Shown piece by piece: positions 16,216 to 18,787 of a stretch of 18,787 nucleotides of DNA (position 1 is its first letter; each line of letters starts with the position of its first letter). Under the pieces are notes generated by a model that had not been told where the DNA came from, did no database searches, and saw only the letters and a program-made list of their open reading frames with translations. Origin of the DNA: Gammaproteobacteria bacterium (GTDB lineage Bacteria > Pseudomonadota > Gammaproteobacteria > Arenicellales > Arenicellaceae). The stretch covers positions 1-18,787 of the forward strand of contig DNHK01000002.1 in NCBI GenBank assembly GCA_003485905.1, written 5' to 3'. A program made the position numbers and the translations under genes.

Positions 16216-16776
16216 ATGTCAAAAATATTTTTAACTGCTGATAGATTATTGCTGCAATCATTTCGTTTAGCCGAAATGATTTACGACAGTGAATATCGTC
16301 CGGACCTTATTTGCGGTGTTTGGCGTGGGGGGGCATCGGTTGCTGTTGCTGTACACGAGTACTTTTCATGGCATGGGGTAGTCGCTGACCATATTCCGAT
16401 CAGGTGCAGGTCTTATTTCGGGGTCGAACAGCAAAACACGCAGATTAAAGTAGATTCGCTTGAATATTTGTTAGCGCATGTTGATCGCAGTACAAATTTA
16501 CTACTTGTTGACGATGTGTTTGATACAGGCAGAAGCATTAATGCAATTATTGATACGTTGGAGACCACTAGTGAAATCAATGCCGCTAGAATTCGGGTAG
16601 CTTGCCCGTGGTATAAGCCTTTAAAAAATAAAACAGGTCGAACGCCGGATTATTTTGTTTGTGAAACAGATGATTGGATTGTGTTTCCTCATGAATTGGA
16701 TGGATTAGATTATCAGGAGATTTTGGCTGGGAAACCTGATATCGGTAAAACCTTGAAGTTTCGAGAGAGCGAATAG
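16216..16776 (+). CDS. Phosphoribosyltransferase family protein
   Basis: A 186-residue cytoplasmic type I phosphoribosyltransferase. The PRPP-binding motif LLLVDDVFDTGRS is at residues 95-107, with the usual two acidic residues followed by DTG. An upstream GVWRGGASVA (34-43) matches the phosphate-binding loop of the family. CRSYFG (64-69) and the C-terminal YFVCETDDWIVFPHEL resemble xanthine and hypoxanthine phosphoribosyltransferases, so purine salvage is the best guess. The nucleobase cannot be set from the sequence; a role in regulation or in an unknown nucleotide pathway is possible. No strong Shine-Dalgarno precedes ATG 16216. It is followed after 52 bases by the RegB-type kinase gene on the same strand with no visible terminator, so the three genes may be one transcript. 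Confidence 0.85.
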   Translation: MSKIFLTADRLLLQSFRLAEMIYDSEYRPDLICGVWRGGASVAVAVHEYFSWHGVVADHIPIRCRSYFGVEQQNTQIKVDSLEYLLAHVDRSTNLLLVDDVFDTGRSINAIIDTLETTSEINAARIRVACPWYKPLKNKTGRTPDYFVCETDDWIVFPHELDGLDYQEILAGKPDIGKTLKFRESE

Positions 16777-16828
16777 ACGCGACAAAATGTCTCATGTATT
16801 GATAGTGAAATTGCATCATCATTAGACT

Positions 16829-18082
16829 ATGAAGCTTAATCTTCTCTATTTATTGGCGATTCGTGGAATTGTTGTTGTTGGGCTATTGCTTGCGATGACG
16901 GTTTTACAGAGATATTACGGGTTCAGTATTCCTCTGACCCCAGTCGTTGGCGTGATCAGTGCATTGGCGGTTTTTACCCTGATATCCTGGTGGGTATTGC
17001 GAAACAAGCCTTTAAGAGAGCGGATTTTTTTGTGGCAGTTAGTTGCAGATTTATTAGCACTAAGTTTATTGGTTTATTTTACTGGTGGTTCTTCAAATCC
17101 GTTCGTATCGTTATTTATTTTGCCGGTGATTTTTGCCGCAGCGAGTTTGCGAGTGGTTTATACAGGGTTGATCACCTGCGTTGCGATTTTAAGTTATACC
17201 TTGCTGATGTTCTTTTTCGTACCTTTGGAGCAGTTGCACGAACATCACGATAACGTGCAACTGCATGTCTGGGGTATGTGGTACGGGTTTATAATTAGCG
17301 CGCTATTGGTTGGTTTTTTTGTGACACGAATAGCACGTAGTTTGCGACAACGAGAGCACGCCCTTGCTCTTGCAAGAGAAGAGGCGATTCAAGCAAATCA
17401 GTTGGCTGCAATGGGTACGTTGGCGGCCGGTACCGCACATGAATTAGGGACTCCATTATCAACCGTAGCAATTCTTTGTAAAGAGTTGGAACACGAATAT
17501 GCGAATGAAAAGTCACTGCTGAAAGATCTAGGCTTGGTGCGAGAACAAGTAGAGCGTTGCAAATCAATATTGTCTAATTTGGCGGCGGATGCGGGTCAGT
17601 TACAGGCGGATTCGGGGCACCCAGTAGGTATCGATGAGTATTTGCGAGGATTGCTGGATGATTGGCAAAACTTGCGAAGTGGTGTGAATCTATCAACCCA
17701 GTTTTCTGGAACTTTACCGGCTCCACTGATTGTTGCAGATAAGGCCTTAAGTCAGTCGATTGTAACGGTGCTTAACAATGCCGCCGACGCTTCTGCGACA
17801 AAGATTGATGTCGAGTCAATATGGAGTGAAAAGCTACTTACTATTCGGGTCCGAGATGACGGTTCAGGTTTAAGTGCGGGAGCGCGAAGCAGAATAGGTA
17901 AGGAGATTTATTCTTCTAAATCAAACGCTGAGTCTGGAGCTGGAATGGGTATCGGGTTGTTTTTAGCTCATGCGACCTTAAAACGGCTTGGTGGTTTAAT
18001 TGAAATCAGTAATGATCCATCTAGAGGTACCTGGGCGAACATTGAATTACCGTTAGACACACTGTTAGCGGGGGTGGCTTGA
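16829..18082 (+). CDS. regB: RegB/PrrB/ActS-type redox sensor histidine kinase
   Basis: A 417-residue membrane-bound kinase. Residues 1-165 hold about six hydrophobic segments including GGSSNPF (86-92), the heptapeptide described in RegB as part of quinone sensing. The H-box AAGTAHELGTPLSTV carries phospho-acceptor H204 in the RegB-specific AHELGTP context. Forty residues later, VERC places C244 exactly where the redox-active cysteine of Rhodobacter RegB lies relative to its histidine (225 and 265). The ATPase domain shows an N-box (LNNAADAS, 315-322), DDGSGL (343-348) and GMGIGL (372-377). It should respond to quinone pool or redox state and phosphorylate the regulator encoded immediately downstream, whose ATG overlaps the TGA by one base. 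An extra cysteine, C217, sits just after the H-box. The family call is firm; the signal is by analogy. Confidence 0.92.
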   Translation: MKLNLLYLLAIRGIVVVGLLLAMTVLQRYYGFSIPLTPVVGVISALAVFTLISWWVLRNKPLRERIFLWQLVADLLALSLLVYFTGGSSNPFVSLFILPVIFAAASLRVVYTGLITCVAILSYTLLMFFFVPLEQLHEHHDNVQLHVWGMWYGFIISALLVGFFVTRIARSLRQREHALALAREEAIQANQLAAMGTLAAGTAHELGTPLSTVAILCKELEHEYANEKSLLKDLGLVREQVERCKSILSNLAADAGQLQADSGHPVGIDEYLRGLLDDWQNLRSGVNLSTQFSGTLPAPLIVADKALSQSIVTVLNNAADASATKIDVESIWSEKLLTIRVRDDGSGLSAGARSRIGKEIYSSKSNAESGAGMGIGLFLAHATLKRLGGLIEISNDPSRGTWANIELPLDTLLAGVA

Positions 18083-18612
18083 TGTCATCGTTATTATTAA
18101 TCGATGACGATGTGGTTTTTAGTCAGGTACTGGCGCGGGCCTTAGAGAATAATGGTTATGAGGTCGTCATTGCAAATGATATAGCACAGGCGCAAGCGGC
18201 AGTATCTATATCGATTCCGGAGTTTGCGGTGGTTGATTTAAGAATTGGTGACGAGTCCGGCTTAACAATTATTCCAGAATTATTGGGCGCAAATCGGGCG
18301 ATGAAAATTGTAGTGTTGACGGGCTACGCAAGTATTCCAACCGCAGTAGAGGCAATTAAACTAGGTGCAACTCACTATTTGACCAAACCGACGGATGCCG
18401 ATGAGGTGGTCAGTGCATTTGCTCGAGAAAAAGGTGAAGCAAACGTAGGACTGGCGGAGAACCCTTTACCTTTGCAGCGTTTAGAATGGGAGCATATTCA
18501 AAAGGTGCTTGCTGACTGCGATGGGAATATTTCGGAGGCTGCGCGGCGATTGAATATGCATCGTCGGTCATTGCAACGAAAACTCCAAAAATGCCCGGTT
18601 AAATCGGTCTAG
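18082..18612 (+). CDS. regA: RegA/PrrA/ActR-type response regulator
   Basis: A 176-residue cytoplasmic DNA-binding regulator. The receiver domain (about 1-115) has the acidic cluster D8-D10, phospho-acceptor D52 in VVDLRIGDESG, T80 in VVLTGYAS, and K102 in LTKPTDADEV. A short linker leads to a Fis-type helix-turn-helix (about 130-171) with GNISEAARRLNMHRRSLQRKLQK; the MHRRSLQRKL recognition helix is the hallmark of the RegA group. In relatives it controls respiration, carbon and nitrogen genes according to redox state. ATG 18082 is chosen over TTG 18079: it overlaps the kinase stop as TGATG and follows a GGGGGTGG Shine-Dalgarno, which implies translational coupling. No senC/SCO1 gene lies between or directly after the pair, unlike in Rhodobacter. 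The gene is intact. Confidence 0.93.
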   Translation: MSSLLLIDDDVVFSQVLARALENNGYEVVIANDIAQAQAAVSISIPEFAVVDLRIGDESGLTIIPELLGANRAMKIVVLTGYASIPTAVEAIKLGATHYLTKPTDADEVVSAFAREKGEANVGLAENPLPLQRLEWEHIQKVLADCDGNISEAARRLNMHRRSLQRKLQKCPVKSV

Positions 18613-18640
18613 CCCGTTATTGATCGTTTACTTTGGTGTT

Positions 18641-18787
18641 TTACTGTCCGGGTAAGTTGGATTTGAGTCGGGCAATTTTCTCTGGCGATATTTGTGTGCT
18701 TAGATCATTCAGGTTTCGAGACTGATTAAACGGCATTAATAGTGGGGCCCAGTGGAATTGCACTTTTTGATTTGGAGCAACGTCTCC
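18641..18787 (-). CDS. Unidentified gene, C-terminal end only
   Basis: The last 147 bases read on the minus strand as 48 codons followed by TAA (complement at 18641-18643), and the frame stays open to the window edge. The product contains VQFHWAPLLMPFNQSRN and ends ISPEKIARLKSNLPGQ. Composition looks like real protein, with mixed polar and hydrophobic residues and a helical end. I do not recognise the family. It is convergent with the RegA gene, 28 bases away, with no clear terminator between. The call rests only on an open frame and plausible composition. Confidence 0.5.
   Translation of the reverse strand, partial: GDVAPNQKVQFHWAPLLMPFNQSRNLNDLSTQISPEKIARLKSNLPGQ

Overview
The window looks like chromosomal DNA of a Gram-negative, probably aerobic and marine-type gammaproteobacterium. 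This is inferred from the family content: a second-type EF-G outside the str operon, a RegB/RegA redox two-component pair, a periplasmic gamma-glutamyltranspeptidase, an MMPL/RND exporter, and several lipoprotein or Sec-exported beta-propellers. Genus cannot be assigned from the sequence alone. I see no phage genes, insertion sequences, CRISPR arrays, rRNA or tRNA. No stretch over 300 bases lacks a gene; the longest gene-free interval is 1637-1912.

Region 1 (1-8756) is an accessory block of exported proteins. An MFS transporter cut off by the window edge carries an in-frame TAA. A small four-helix membrane protein (DUF6632-like) faces it. Next comes a three-gene plus-strand operon: a PAL/NHL-type beta-propeller lipoprotein, a secreted concanavalin-like protein and a second PAL/NHL-type propeller. 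A convergent minus-strand gene encodes a streptogramin-lyase-like propeller with a c-type haem motif. Two DUF6152-family paralogues follow in tandem, the first truncated, the second intact with a signal peptide. Together they suggest uptake plus envelope processing of an unidentified small molecule.

Region 2 (8757-11859) holds a small orphan protein that may have an ADP-ribosyltransferase-like fold, and an 841-residue RND/MMPL exporter with an unusual aspartate-rich periplasmic insert.

Region 3 (11860-16040) is minus-strand housekeeping: EF-G2 and gamma-glutamyltranspeptidase. A 34-base perfect palindrome between the exporter and EF-G genes serves as a bidirectional terminator.

Region 4 (16041-18787) is a plus-strand group: a phosphoribosyltransferase, a RegB-type redox sensor kinase and a RegA-type regulator, the last two overlapping by one base. 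The C-terminal end of an unidentified minus-strand gene closes the window.

The strongest candidate for an undescribed system is the beta-propeller/DUF6152 block. Its function is inference, not something the sequence proves.
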